Shown: positions 1 to 7,560, counted from the first letter of the stretch. The stretch is DNA of 7,966 bases from Alphaproteobacteria bacterium (GCA_003454415.1 DMKG01000189.1:1-7966); one strand, 5' to 3'. Numbers and translations: made by a program. Notes: generated by a model not told the origin, from the sequence alone.

Positions 1-618
1 GTGGTGGCGCTGAAGCCGCTGCATGACGTGGCGAAGATCACCCGGATCGTGGTGTCTACCTATCAGTCTGTGTCAGGCGCGGGCAATGCGGGTGCGGACG
101 AGCTGTTCAGCCAGACACGGGCCGTTTTCGTTTCCGATCCGATAGAGAAAAAGAAATTCACCAAGCAGATCGCCTTCAACCTCATACCCCATATCGATTC
201 CTTCATGGAGGACGGGTACACCAAGGAAGAATGGAAGATGGCGGCCGAGACTAAAAAGATGCTCGACCCGAAAATCAGGCTAACCGCAACCTGCGTGCGG
301 GTGCCGGTTTTCGTTGGCCATAGTGAATCGGTGAATATTGAATTCGAACGCCCTATCACGGCGGACGAGGCGCGCGATATCCTGCGCGCCGCCCCCGGAT
401 GTATGGTGGTCGACAAGCGCGAAGATGGCGGCTATATCACTCCTGTGGAGTGTGTGGGCGAATTCGCCACTTACATTTCACGCATCCGTGAGGACGCCAC
501 GGTGGAGAACGGCCTGAGCTTATGGGTGGTGTCGGATAATCTTCGCAAGGGCGCGGCGCTTAACGCGGTGCAGATTGCGGAGATGCTGATCACCAAACAT
601 CTGAAAAGCGCTGCGTGA
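1..618 (+). CDS. asd: Aspartate-semialdehyde dehydrogenase, C-terminal part (5' end outside window)
   Basis: This enzyme reduces aspartyl phosphate to aspartate semialdehyde with NADPH in the cytoplasm, the branch point to lysine/diaminopimelate, threonine and methionine. About 205 residues are visible of a family length near 340. The frame is open at base 1, so the leading GTG is an internal valine codon and not a start. The segment opens with VVALKPLHD, which in this family directly follows the Asn-Cys-Ser-Thr active-site loop, so the catalytic cysteine should lie just upstream of the window. Also visible are STYQSVSGAG (residues 19-28), the EEWKMAAETKK helix (about 76-86) and the RVPVFVGHSE segment (100-109), which carries the substrate-binding Arg100 and the base His107. 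The C-terminus is the normal length and ends in a TGA. The next gene starts about 115 bases downstream with no clear terminator between them. Identification is secure; only the truncation limits it. Confidence 0.96.
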   Translation: MVALKPLHDVAKITRIVVSTYQSVSGAGNAGADELFSQTRAVFVSDPIEKKKFTKQIAFNLIPHIDSFMEDGYTKEEWKMAAETKKMLDPKIRLTATCVRVPVFVGHSESVNIEFERPITADEARDILRAAPGCMVVDKREDGGYITPVECVGEFATYISRIREDATVENGLSLWVVSDNLRKGAALNAVQIAEMLITKHLKSAA

Positions 619-720
619 GTTCCATCAGGCGCGCGCCAGGATCTGGGCGGAGCCTGCATGCGTATGGCAACGCCCTTCGGGGTATGCTTAAATGGCCCGC
701 AAAGACGGCGAATATGAAAC

Positions 721-727
721 AGGGAAG
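721..727 (+). promoter_or_regulatory. Ribosome binding site deciding the start of the LLM oxidoreductase
   Basis: The purine-rich AGGGAAG lies six bases before the ATG at 734. The in-frame ATG at 692 has no comparable sequence ahead of it, and its extra 14 residues (MARKDGEYETGKTI) are charged and precede the family's usual MKLGLTLGY opening. The start at 734 is therefore preferred. Confidence 0.6.
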
Positions 728-733
728 ACGATT

Positions 734-1774
734 ATGAAACTTGGGCTGACGCTGGGCTATTCCGGGGGATCATTCGAAAATCAGGTTGGCCTGGTGCGCC
801 ATGCGGAAAGCCTGGGCTTTGACAGCGTCTGGACGGCCGAGGCCTGGGGTTCGGACGCGGTGACGCCTGCCGCCTGGCTGCTGGCCAGCACCAGCAAAAT
901 CAATGTCGGCACCGCCATCATGCAGATGCCCGCGCGGACCCCCGCCATGGCCGCCATGACGGCCATGACCCTGCAGGCCATGTCCGGCGGACGTTTCATT
1001 CTCGGCATCGGCCCGTCTGGCCCGCAGGTGATCGAAGGCTGGCACGGCGTCGCCTATGGCCGGCCGCTGACCCGGACCCGCGAATATATCGGCATTATCC
1101 GCAAGATACTGGACCGAAAGGAAGCACTGGTCCATGACGGCTTTCACTATCACATTCCGTTCAAGGGCGAAGGGGCAAGCGGCCTCGGCAAACCGCTGAA
1201 GAGTATTCTGCATGGCGACCCCGATCTCAAAATCGTCACCGGCGCCATCTCGCCGGCAGGGATTGCGGTTGCGGCGGAAATCGCCGACGGCTTCATCCCG
1301 GTATTCATGAACCCGGAGCGTTTCGATCTGTTCGAAAGCGCGATAAAAGAAGGCTTCGCCAAGGCGGGCGGGGGCAGAAGCCTGGACAATTTCACCATAA
1401 CCCCGTTTGTCAATGTGATCATTGGGGATGACCTGGACAGATGCCGTATTCCTGTGAAGAATTTCCTCGCCCTTTATATCGGCGGCATGGGGGCCCGGGA
1501 GAAAAACTTCTATAATGATTATGCAAGGCGGCTGGGATATGAGGCGGAAGCCAAGATCATTCAGGATCTGTATCTCGACGGGAAGAAGGCGGAAGCTGCG
1601 GCGGCCGTGCCTGATAAATTATGCGATGAAATTGCGCTGCTCGGTCCTGCGGACCGTGTGAAGGACCGCCTTCAGGCCTATAAGGAGGCGGGCAGAAAGA
1701 AACACATCTCGGCTCTGCTTGCAGCGGGCGCGCGGCCGGAATCCCTGCAACTGCTGGCGGAACAGGTGTTGTAG
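734..1774 (+). CDS. Luciferase-like monooxygenase (LLM) class flavin/F420-dependent oxidoreductase
   Basis: This is a member of the bacterial luciferase-like TIM-barrel superfamily, which uses reduced FMN or coenzyme F420 for hydride transfer or oxygenation. From the start at 734 it has 346 residues, the normal size for a single-domain member. It opens with MKLGLTLGYSGG (strand 1). Next comes HAESLGFDSVWTAEAWGSDA (about 24-43), the typical helix-strand with the E-x-W/H segment at the cofactor pocket. SKINVGTAIMQMPARTP (about 54-70) and LQAMSGGRFILGIGPSGPQV (about 80-99) follow, the latter carrying the family's SGGR-F-x-LG-x-G signature. After that come the G-x-x-Y-x-RPL-x-RTREY loop (about 106-118) and a hinge leading to a second half containing AAEIADGFIP. 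The closest named groups by pattern are LLM class F420-dependent oxidoreductases, including Rv3520c-like proteins. The substrate cannot be inferred. The gene stands alone between asd and yqhA, and no cofactor-biosynthesis gene is visible nearby. Confidence 0.85.
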   Translation: MKLGLTLGYSGGSFENQVGLVRHAESLGFDSVWTAEAWGSDAVTPAAWLLASTSKINVGTAIMQMPARTPAMAAMTAMTLQAMSGGRFILGIGPSGPQVIEGWHGVAYGRPLTRTREYIGIIRKILDRKEALVHDGFHYHIPFKGEGASGLGKPLKSILHGDPDLKIVTGAISPAGIAVAAEIADGFIPVFMNPERFDLFESAIKEGFAKAGGGRSLDNFTITPFVNVIIGDDLDRCRIPVKNFLALYIGGMGAREKNFYNDYARRLGYEAEAKIIQDLYLDGKKAEAAAAVPDKLCDEIALLGPADRVKDRLQAYKEAGRKKHISALLAAGARPESLQLLAEQVL

Positions 1775-1776
1775 AC

Positions 1777-1793
1777 CGGGCCGCCCCGGCCCG
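1777..1793 (+). terminator. GC-rich hairpin after the LLM gene, possible terminator
   Basis: CGGGCC and GGCCCG form a perfect six-base-pair stem around the loop GCCCC, starting three bases after the LLM stop codon. No T-run follows; the sequence continues CGCGCGTCCC. It is therefore not a canonical intrinsic terminator and could be a transcript-end stabiliser or chance in GC-rich DNA. Confidence 0.3.
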
Positions 1794-1830
1794 CGCGCGT
1801 CCCGTCATCCACCATTCTGGACCCTGATCC

Positions 1831-2346
1831 GTGAAATCCATCGAGTCTGCGCTTGAAACCCTGATGTTCAACAGCCGCTGGCTGCTGGCCCCGCTTTACC
1901 TGGGGCTGGTTCTGGCGATCCTGCTGCTCCTGATCAAATTCGCCAAGGAGCTTTTTTTCCTGTCGGTAGGCATTATGCAGGCCAGCAGTGGCGATATCAT
2001 CATCGGCATCCTGTCCCTTGTGGACATCACGCTGATCGCAAACCTTTTGATCATCATCATCTATGCGGGATATGAGAATTTCGTTTCCAAAATGCATACC
2101 GGTGATCACGAAGACCGGCCGGACTGGATGGGAAAGGTGGATTACTCCGATCTCAAGATCAAAGTGATCGGGTCCATAGCCGCCATTTCCGCCATCGAAT
2201 TATTGAAAGCGTTCATGTATGCAGACAAACTCACCAATGCCGAACTGGGCTGGAAAGTCGGAATTCACCTCACTTTTGTCATCTCCGGCGTGTTGTTCGC
2301 CCTCATGGACCGTCTGAATCCGAAGCACAGCAAAGGAAAAACTTGA
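1831..2346 (+). CDS. yqhA: YqhA / UPF0114 family small integral membrane protein
   Basis: This is a 171-residue inner-membrane protein of a family with no established biochemical function. It matches the remembered E. coli YqhA along its whole length: SRWLLAPLYLGL near the N-terminus, SLVDITL in the second hydrophobic segment, GYENFVSK (80-87), a soluble loop with DW-x-GK-x-D, and HLTFV...DRL at the end. Hydrophobic segments lie at about residues 17-39, 55-79, 110-128 and 144-160, suggesting four membrane spans. Asp65 sits inside the second span and Asp160 at the end of the fourth; both are also present in the E. coli protein. The GTG start is chosen because it gives the usual distance to SRWLLAP; the RBS is weak (a GGA nine bases upstream). 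Its stop codon overlaps the start of the downstream ATPase gene, so the two are almost certainly co-transcribed and translationally coupled. Confidence 0.9.
   Translation: MKSIESALETLMFNSRWLLAPLYLGLVLAILLLLIKFAKELFFLSVGIMQASSGDIIIGILSLVDITLIANLLIIIIYAGYENFVSKMHTGDHEDRPDWMGKVDYSDLKIKVIGSIAAISAIELLKAFMYADKLTNAELGWKVGIHLTFVISGVLFALMDRLNPKHSKGKT
2332..2337 (+). promoter_or_regulatory. Ribosome binding site supporting a TTG start for the ATPase
   Basis: AAAGGA, inside the last codons of yqhA, lies five bases before the TTG at 2343. TTG and the yqhA stop TGA share bases (TTGA). Later in-frame ATGs at 2412 and 2475 lack a good Shine-Dalgarno sequence, so the coupled TTG is favoured. The first ~50 residues are not conserved, however, and 2412 cannot be excluded. 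Confidence 0.5.
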
Positions 2347-5138
2347 GCGCCGCTAATGGCGTCCCCATATGCGGAGAAGATCCCCAGCAGCCCCCACCGG
2401 ACGGCCTGACGATGCGTGCACAAAGCATTCCTGACGCCAAGACTGACACTCAACCTGACTTTCTTCCTCAGCATATGGCGCAGCAGGACGCCCATCATTA
2501 TAGTATAGAGGCCGCTTTGGCCTGCATGGGCGTTTCCTCTGCCGGAGGACTGACCAGCCGGGAAGCTGCGGAACGCCTGAATGTTTACGGCTGGAACCGG
2601 CTTACTGAAAAACCGCCACGGTCCGCCTGGCTGATATTTTTCGATCAGTTCAAAAGCTATTTGATCCTGGTGCTGATTTTTGCCGCCATTCTCGCGGGCC
2701 TTATCGGCGATATTACAGATGCGCTCGTAATCCTTTTCGTGATCGTTCTGAACGCCTTTTTGGGGTTCAAGCAGGAACAGCGGGCGGAACACAATCTGAC
2801 GGCCCTGAAGCGCATGCTTGAGGCGCATTGCAGGGTGCGGCGTGACGGGACGGTCATGGATGTCCCCACCGAAGAACTGGTCCCTGGCGATATCGTGCTG
2901 CTGGATGCGGGCAGCCGTGTGCCCGCGGATGGACGGCTTATCCTGGCGACGACCCTGGAGGTGGACGAATCCCCTTTCACTGGAGAATCGGTGCCGGCCG
3001 AAAAGGACGCCGCGGTGACGTGCGTGCGCGAGACCCCCCTGGCCGAACGGATGAACATGGTGTTCATGAATACCTGCATCACCCGTGGGCGTGGCGAATG
3101 CGTCGTCACCGCCACAGGCATGCATACCCAGATCGGCCAGATCGCCAAAATGATGGAAACAGCCGAAGCCCCCATGACGCCGCTGCAGATTCAGCTGGAT
3201 GCGGTAGGCCGAAGCCTGGCGATTTTGGCGGGGATGGTGGCCGTCCTGCTTCTGGTTTGGGGTCTGCTCCGGGGCGAACCTTTGATGGAGACCTTGCTGA
3301 CCGCGGTAGCGTTGGCGGTCGCGGCGATCCCGGAAGGGCTGCCCGCCGTCGTCACCGTCACCCTTGCGGTCGGTATGCATCTGATGTCGCGCCAGGCCGC
3401 TATTGTAAAACATCTGGCCTCGGTGGAGACCCTCGGTTGCACCACGGTGATCTGCTCCGACAAAACCGGCACCCTGACCCTCAACCAGATGATGGCGAGG
3501 GCGTTTTATTTTATGGGCCGCCGTTTTACCGCCGATGGAAAGGGATATGACGCCAGCGGTCTGATTCATGCCGAAGATGGCGGGGCGTTACCGGATTTCT
3601 CGTCTCTCATGCTGCCCGCCGTGCTTTGTTGCGACAGCACTGTGTGTGAGGGAAAGGTGTCGGGCGATCCCATGGAGGGCGCGCTTGTCGTGCTGGCGGC
3701 GAAGGCTGGGATCCAGTGCGGCGCCCAGCAGGAGCAATGGCCGCGCGTCGCGGAGATACCTTTTGAATCTACCCATAAATTCATGGCGACGTTTCACCAT
3801 ATGGGCCACACGATACGCATTTGCGTCAAGGGTGCGCCAGAGGTGCTGCTGCCGCGATGCGCCCTAGGGCTGACGGAAAGTGGTGCGGCTCCCCTGTCTG
3901 CCGGGCCTGTGATTGCGGAAGCCGAGAAAATGGCGCAAGGCGCCCTGCGCGTGCTGGCGGTGGCTTACCGCGATGTGCCGCTGGCGGAATTTGACGTTTG
4001 CGGCGATGTGACGCCTCTGGTGAATCAGCTCACATTAGCGGGCATTGTCGGCCTGATGGACCCCCCGCGGCAGGAGGCGCGGGAGGCGATCGCCACCTGC
4101 CGTCGTGCGGGTATTCAGGTGAAGATGATTACGGGCGATCACAAGCTTACCGCTGCGGCAATCGCCGCCGAACTCGGCATTCCAGGCGGGATCATGACCG
4201 GAGCGGAGCTGGAAAGTCTTTCCGTTGAAGAACTGGCGGAGCGCCTGGAAACCACCGGGGTATTCGCCCGTGTCGCCCCCGAGCACAAGGTCAGGATCGT
4301 GCAGGCGCTGAAGCGGCGCGACCATGTGGTCGCCATGACCGGCGACGGGGTGAATGACGCCCCCGCCCTGAAGGCTGCGGATATCGGCATCGCCATGGGG
4401 ATCAGCGGCACCGATGTGGCGAAGGACGCAGCAAAAATGGTCCTTACCAACGATAATTTCGCCACCATCGTGACTGCCGTGTATGAAGGCCGCCGCATTT
4501 ATGACAATATCGTCAAGTTCCTGCGCTTTCAGGTTTCCACCAATGCGGGGGCGATTTTCACCATGCTGCTGGCGCCGCTGTTCGGCCTGCCGGTTCCTTT
4601 CACCGCGCTGCAGATCCTGCTGGTCAACATCATTATGGACGGTCCACCCGCCATGGCGCTGGGCCTTGATCCCGCGCGTCCCGACATCATGCAGGTTCCG
4701 CCGCGCAAGACGGAAGAGCGGGTGCTCTCTTTAGGACGTCTTCTGGTGATCGGTTTTTATGGCGCGATCATGGCGGCGGGCACGCTAATCATGCTTCATT
4801 ACGGAATGCAGGAGGGTAACGAACAGCGCGCCACCACCATCGCCTTTACCACCTTCGTGCTGTTCCAGTTCTGCAACGCTTTCAATGTGCGATCGGAAAC
4901 CTGTTCCGCATTCGCCTATAATTTCTTCAGCAACTGGAAATTATGGGCGGCGCTTGGAACTGTGATCGGTTTGCTGGCGCTGGTGATCAACTGGCCGGTG
5001 GCGCAAAAGATCTTCCACATGAGCCCCCTCAGCCTCACCGATTGGGCGCTCGCTACCGGTGTTGCGCTCTCGGTTCTGGTAATAGAGGAGGCGCGTAAAC
5101 TGTTCCTCAAATCCCTGGGCAAGGGGCGTGAGGGATAA
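2343..5138 (+). CDS. P2-type cation-transporting ATPase, PMR1/SPCA-like (predicted Ca2+ and/or Mn2+ export)
   Basis: This ATP-driven pump of the cytoplasmic membrane has 931 residues from the TTG start, slightly long because of a Pro/Gln-rich leader of about 50 residues. In order it has the cation-ATPase N-terminal domain (about 52-100), M1-M2 (about 106-142), and the actuator domain with TGES (213-216). M3 and M4 follow (about 291-345) with PEGLP (330-334). The phosphorylation site DKTGT has the acceptor Asp373. The nucleotide-binding domain carries KGAPE (496-500), and the hinge motif TGDGVNDAP has Asp668 and Asp672. The C-terminal membrane domain contains NIIMDGPPA (762-770). All catalytic motifs are intact. 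By alignment from memory to SERCA, the site II residues remain: Glu331 (E309), Asn762 (N796) and Asp766 (D800). Site I is largely lost: Ala737 for E771, Met765 for T799, Gln842 for E908. This resembles PMR1/SPCA and PMCA pumps, which move one Ca2+ per ATP. A heavy-metal P1 type is excluded (no CPC motif). The ion is inferred, and Mn2+ is possible. Confidence 0.92.
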   Translation: MSAANGVPICGEDPQQPPPDGLTMRAQSIPDAKTDTQPDFLPQHMAQQDAHHYSIEAALACMGVSSAGGLTSREAAERLNVYGWNRLTEKPPRSAWLIFFDQFKSYLILVLIFAAILAGLIGDITDALVILFVIVLNAFLGFKQEQRAEHNLTALKRMLEAHCRVRRDGTVMDVPTEELVPGDIVLLDAGSRVPADGRLILATTLEVDESPFTGESVPAEKDAAVTCVRETPLAERMNMVFMNTCITRGRGECVVTATGMHTQIGQIAKMMETAEAPMTPLQIQLDAVGRSLAILAGMVAVLLLVWGLLRGEPLMETLLTAVALAVAAIPEGLPAVVTVTLAVGMHLMSRQAAIVKHLASVETLGCTTVICSDKTGTLTLNQMMARAFYFMGRRFTADGKGYDASGLIHAEDGGALPDFSSLMLPAVLCCDSTVCEGKVSGDPMEGALVVLAAKAGIQCGAQQEQWPRVAEIPFESTHKFMATFHHMGHTIRICVKGAPEVLLPRCALGLTESGAAPLSAGPVIAEAEKMAQGALRVLAVAYRDVPLAEFDVCGDVTPLVNQLTLAGIVGLMDPPRQEAREAIATCRRAGIQVKMITGDHKLTAAAIAAELGIPGGIMTGAELESLSVEELAERLETTGVFARVAPEHKVRIVQALKRRDHVVAMTGDGVNDAPALKAADIGIAMGISGTDVAKDAAKMVLTNDNFATIVTAVYEGRRIYDNIVKFLRFQVSTNAGAIFTMLLAPLFGLPVPFTALQILLVNIIMDGPPAMALGLDPARPDIMQVPPRKTEERVLSLGRLLVIGFYGAIMAAGTLIMLHYGMQEGNEQRATTIAFTTFVLFQFCNAFNVRSETCSAFAYNFFSNWKLWAALGTVIGLLALVINWPVAQKIFHMSPLSLTDWALATGVALSVLVIEEARKLFLKSLGKGREG

Positions 5139-5181
5139 TATCTTTCTGAATGTTTCCACGGTTGTTCAGGCCGCGCCATTT

Positions 5182-5292
5182 CATGGCCAGGGGCCGCGCG
5201 CAAAGGGCGCGGGCGGTTCGGGCGCCCCGCACCAGCAGCTCGCCCCCCGTCAGTAACGGGGCCAGAGCGTCAAAGGCGAGGATGAAGCCCAT
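5182..5292 (-). pseudogene. Remnant of the 5' end of a Na+/Ca2+ antiporter gene (CaCA family)
   Basis: Read leftwards from the ATG at 5292, the first 37 codons give a hydrophobic segment followed by GGELLVRGARTARAL and then RPLAM. Intact CaCA family antiporters (YrbG/CaxA-like, K+-dependent Na+/Ca2+ exchanger type) begin the same way: a hydrophobic first span, GGELLVRGA, an amphipathic helix, then SPLxIGLT and the GFGTSxPE motif. Here the likeness stops at PLAM, and the frame continues as unrelated sequence (KWRGLNNRGN) to a stop at 5107 inside the opposing ATPase gene. No second frame restores the expected IGLT or GTSxPE motif. It lies on the uvrB strand, 40 bases after the uvrB stop, with no clear ribosome binding site. 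A true expressed 61-residue peptide is possible but less likely than a truncated leftover. The identification depends on a short match. Confidence 0.55.
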
Positions 5293-5332
5293 CTCAGATC
5301 ATTGTGCATACTGGCCCTGCGGGCATTCATGA

Positions 5333-7549
5333 TCAGCGCCTGAATTTTGTTTTCCGCGTTCCCGGCCTTCCGGCGGTCGAGCGCGCCTTCGGTTTCCGGT
5401 TCCGGGCATCTGGGTGGGCGCTTTCCGCCACGGCGTCCTCTATTCCGGACTGGCGGGCCATCGGATCATCGGCCACCGCCATTTCCACCGTCTGCAGGCG
5501 GCGGATTTCGTCGCGCAGGCGCGCCGCCTCCTCGAATTCGAGATCGCCTGCCGCAGCGCGCATCTTTTTCTCCAGATCCGCGAGGTGCGTTTTCAGATTG
5601 CCGCCAATGAAGTTCAGCGCGTCATCCATCCCCGACGCTACCGTGTAATGATCCTTTTCGTAGACGCTGGCGAGAATGTCGCCAATATTCTTGCGGACGC
5701 TTTCGGGCGTGATGCCGTGCTCTGCGTTATAGGCCTGCTGCTTGCGCCGCCGCCGTCCGGTTTCGTTGAGCGCGCGTTCAAGGCTTCCGGTGATTTTATC
5801 CGCATACAGAATGACCCGCCCTTCGACGTTGCGTGCGGCGCGGCCAATGGTCTGGATAAGCGAGGTTTCCGAGCGCAGGAAGCCTTCCTTGTCGGCGTCG
5901 AGTATCGCCACCAGCGCGCATTCGGGAATGTCCAGCCCTTCGCGCAGCAGATTGATGCCGATCAGAACATCAAACGCCCCCAGCCGCAAATCCCTTATGA
6001 TCTCGATCCGCTCCAGGGTTTCTATGTCGGAATGCATGTAGCGAACCCGCACCCCCTGTTCATGCATGTATTCGGTAAGGTCTTCCGCCATTCGTTTGGT
6101 CAGGGTGGTCACCAGCGCCCGTCCGCCCCTGGCGGCAACCTCCCTGCATTCGGCGGTCAGATCATCGACCTGGGATTTGACGGGACGGATTTCACAGACC
6201 GGATCGATGAGGCCGGTAGGGCGGATCACCTGTTCGGTGAAGACCCCATGGGTGCGGGCAAGCTCGCGCGGGCCGGGGGTTGCCGACACATACACGGTCT
6301 GCGGCCGCATGGCGTCCCATTCCTCGAATTTCAGGGGCCGGTTGTCGACGCAGGACGGCAGGCGGAAGCCGTATTCCGCAAGCGTCGCCTTGCGTCTGTA
6401 GTCGCCGCGGTACATGCCGCCCAACTGCGGCACGCTGACATGGCTTTCATCCGTGAACAGCAGCGCATTGTCGGGCAGATATTCGAACAGGGTTGGCGGC
6501 GGTTCGCCGGGTCTGCGTCCGGTCAGGAAGCGTGAATAATTCTCGATCCCCGCGCAGGAGCCAGTGGCGGCGATCATTTCCAGATCGAAATTGGTGCGCT
6601 GTTCAAGGCGCTGCGCCTCCAGCAGCTTGCCTTCGGCGTTGAACCGGGCAAGGGTCTGCTCCAATTCCTCCCTTATGCGTTCAACCGCCTGATTGAGGGT
6701 GGGACGCGGCGTGACGTAATGGCTGTTGGGATAGACCTTGAAACGGTCGAGTTCCGCGGTTCGGGCGCCCGTCAGGGGGTCGAATTCAGTAATGGATTCC
6801 ACCTCGTCGCCGAAAAACGAAACTCGCCAGGCGCGGTCTTCAAGATGCACGGGATGCAGTTCCACCACATCCCCGCGCACGCGAAACGCGCCGCGCTGAA
6901 AGGCCGCGTCATTGCGGCGGTATTGCAGGCTCACCAGATCGCGCAGAAACTGGTTGCGTTCCACCCGGTCCCCGGCGGCGAGGGATACGGTCATGCCCGC
7001 ATAGGTTTCCACCGATCCGATGCCATAGATGCAGGAAACGCTGGCGACGATGATTACATCGTCGCGCTCCAGCAGCGCGCGGGTCGCGGCATGGCGCATC
7101 CGGTCGATCTGTTCGTTGACCGAGGATTCCTTCTCGATATAGGTGTCGGTGCGCGGCACATAGGCTTCGGGCTGGTAATAATCGTAATAGGACACGAAAT
7201 ATTCCACCGCATTGTCGGGGAAGAAGCCCTTGAACTCGCCATAGAGCTGCGCGGCCAGGGTCTTGTTAGGGGCAAGAATGAGGGCGGGCCGCTGCATCGC
7301 CTCGATCACCTTCGCCATGGTGAAGGTCTTTCCCGAACCGGTGACCCCCAGCAGGATCTGGTCCTGAAGGCCCTCCCGCAGGCCCGCCACCAGCTCTCCG
7401 ATCGCCTGCGGCTGATCGCCCGCCGGCTGATACTCCGAGACCAGTCTGAAACGCACGCCGCCTTCGGTCTTGTCCGGGCGGGCCGGGCGGTGCGGAACGA
7501 ACGCGGTCATTTCCGCGCCGCTCATCGGTTCATGGATGATCGAGGACAT
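5333..7549 (-). CDS. uvrB: Excinuclease ABC subunit B (UvrB)
   Basis: UvrB is the damage-verifying helicase-like subunit of nucleotide excision repair: it is loaded by UvrA, clamps the lesion strand, and recruits UvrC for incision. This protein has 738 residues against about 670 in E. coli. The family region begins near residue 34 ([17 protein letters not shown]). Visible in order are Walker A GVTGSGKT (68-75), the aromatic beta-hairpin [20 protein letters not shown] (121-140) that inserts at the lesion, and Walker B DESH (367-370). Helicase motif [14 protein letters not shown] (531-543), motif [11 protein letters not shown] (566-574) and the C-terminal UVR coiled-coil domain (about 658-686) that contacts UvrC follow. 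The extra length is a non-conserved N-terminal leader of about 33 residues and a basic tail of about 50 residues ending KTKFRR. The start is uncertain: ATGs at 7549, 7525 and 7510 are all in frame before the conserved region and none has a strong ribosome binding site. Confidence 0.98.
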   Translation of the reverse strand: MSSIIHEPMSGAEMTAFVPHRPARPDKTEGGVRFRLVSEYQPAGDQPQAIGELVAGLREGLQDQILLGVTGSGKTFTMAKVIEAMQRPALILAPNKTLAAQLYGEFKGFFPDNAVEYFVSYYDYYQPEAYVPRTDTYIEKESSVNEQIDRMRHAATRALLERDDVIIVASVSCIYGIGSVETYAGMTVSLAAGDRVERNQFLRDLVSLQYRRNDAAFQRGAFRVRGDVVELHPVHLEDRAWRVSFFGDEVESITEFDPLTGARTAELDRFKVYPNSHYVTPRPTLNQAVERIREELEQTLARFNAEGKLLEAQRLEQRTNFDLEMIAATGSCAGIENYSRFLTGRRPGEPPPTLFEYLPDNALLFTDESHVSVPQLGGMYRGDYRRKATLAEYGFRLPSCVDNRPLKFEEWDAMRPQTVYVSATPGPRELARTHGVFTEQVIRPTGLIDPVCEIRPVKSQVDDLTAECREVAARGGRALVTTLTKRMAEDLTEYMHEQGVRVRYMHSDIETLERIEIIRDLRLGAFDVLIGINLLREGLDIPECALVAILDADKEGFLRSETSLIQTIGRAARNVEGRVILYADKITGSLERALNETGRRRRKQQAYNAEHGITPESVRKNIGDILASVYEKDHYTVASGMDDALNFIGGNLKTHLADLEKKMRAAAGDLEFEEAARLRDEIRRLQTVEMAVADDPMARQSGIEDAVAESAHPDARNRKPKARSTAGRPGTRKTKFRR

Positions 7550-7554
7550 GACCG

Positions 7555-7560
7555 ATTATA
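7555..7560 (-). promoter_or_regulatory. Possible -10 element (TATAAT) of a uvrB promoter
   Basis: On the minus strand a perfect TATAAT ends five bases before the ATG at 7549. No convincing -35 hexamer lies 16-18 bases upstream (the sequence there is GC-rich, around GGCGCA). If used, transcription would begin at or very near the A of the ATG, giving a leaderless message. No alphaproteobacterial LexA box (GTTC-N7-GTTC) is visible nearby. Confidence 0.35.

Noticed and set aside
628..637. Ten-base palindrome GGCGCGCGCC after asd
   Set aside because: Perfectly self-complementary with no loop, in GC-rich DNA and without a T-run; not supportable as a terminator or operator.
944..982. GCCATG repeated four times in short spacing
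   Set aside because: It encodes the Ala/Met-rich helix before the SGGRF motif of the LLM enzyme; it is explained by coding, not a DNA repeat element.
1775..1830. Room for a metal-sensing riboswitch (yybP-ykoY or similar) ahead of yqhA and the ATPase
   Set aside because: Only 56 bases separate the LLM stop from the yqhA start, too short for that class, and no matching helices are seen.
2265..3569. Long open frame (434 codons) on the minus strand across the start of the ATPase gene
   Set aside because: It is antisense to a clearly real P-type ATPase, its product is low-complexity and rich in His, Gln, Arg and Gly without a recognisable domain, and such shadows are common in GC-rich genes.
5194..5212. 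Hairpin CCGCGC / GCGCGG between the converging ATPase and uvrB genes, considered as a bidirectional terminator
   Set aside because: The stem is six base pairs with no T-run on either side, and it falls within the antiporter-like sequence; too weak to call.
5314..5324. GCCC-TGC-GGGC mini-hairpin just past the uvrB stop, considered as its terminator
   Set aside because: Only four base pairs with a three-base loop and no following T-run on the uvrB strand.
5414..6535. Long open frame (373 codons) on the plus strand inside uvrB
   Set aside because: It lies wholly opposite conserved uvrB helicase motifs and shows no domain; it is a codon-bias shadow.
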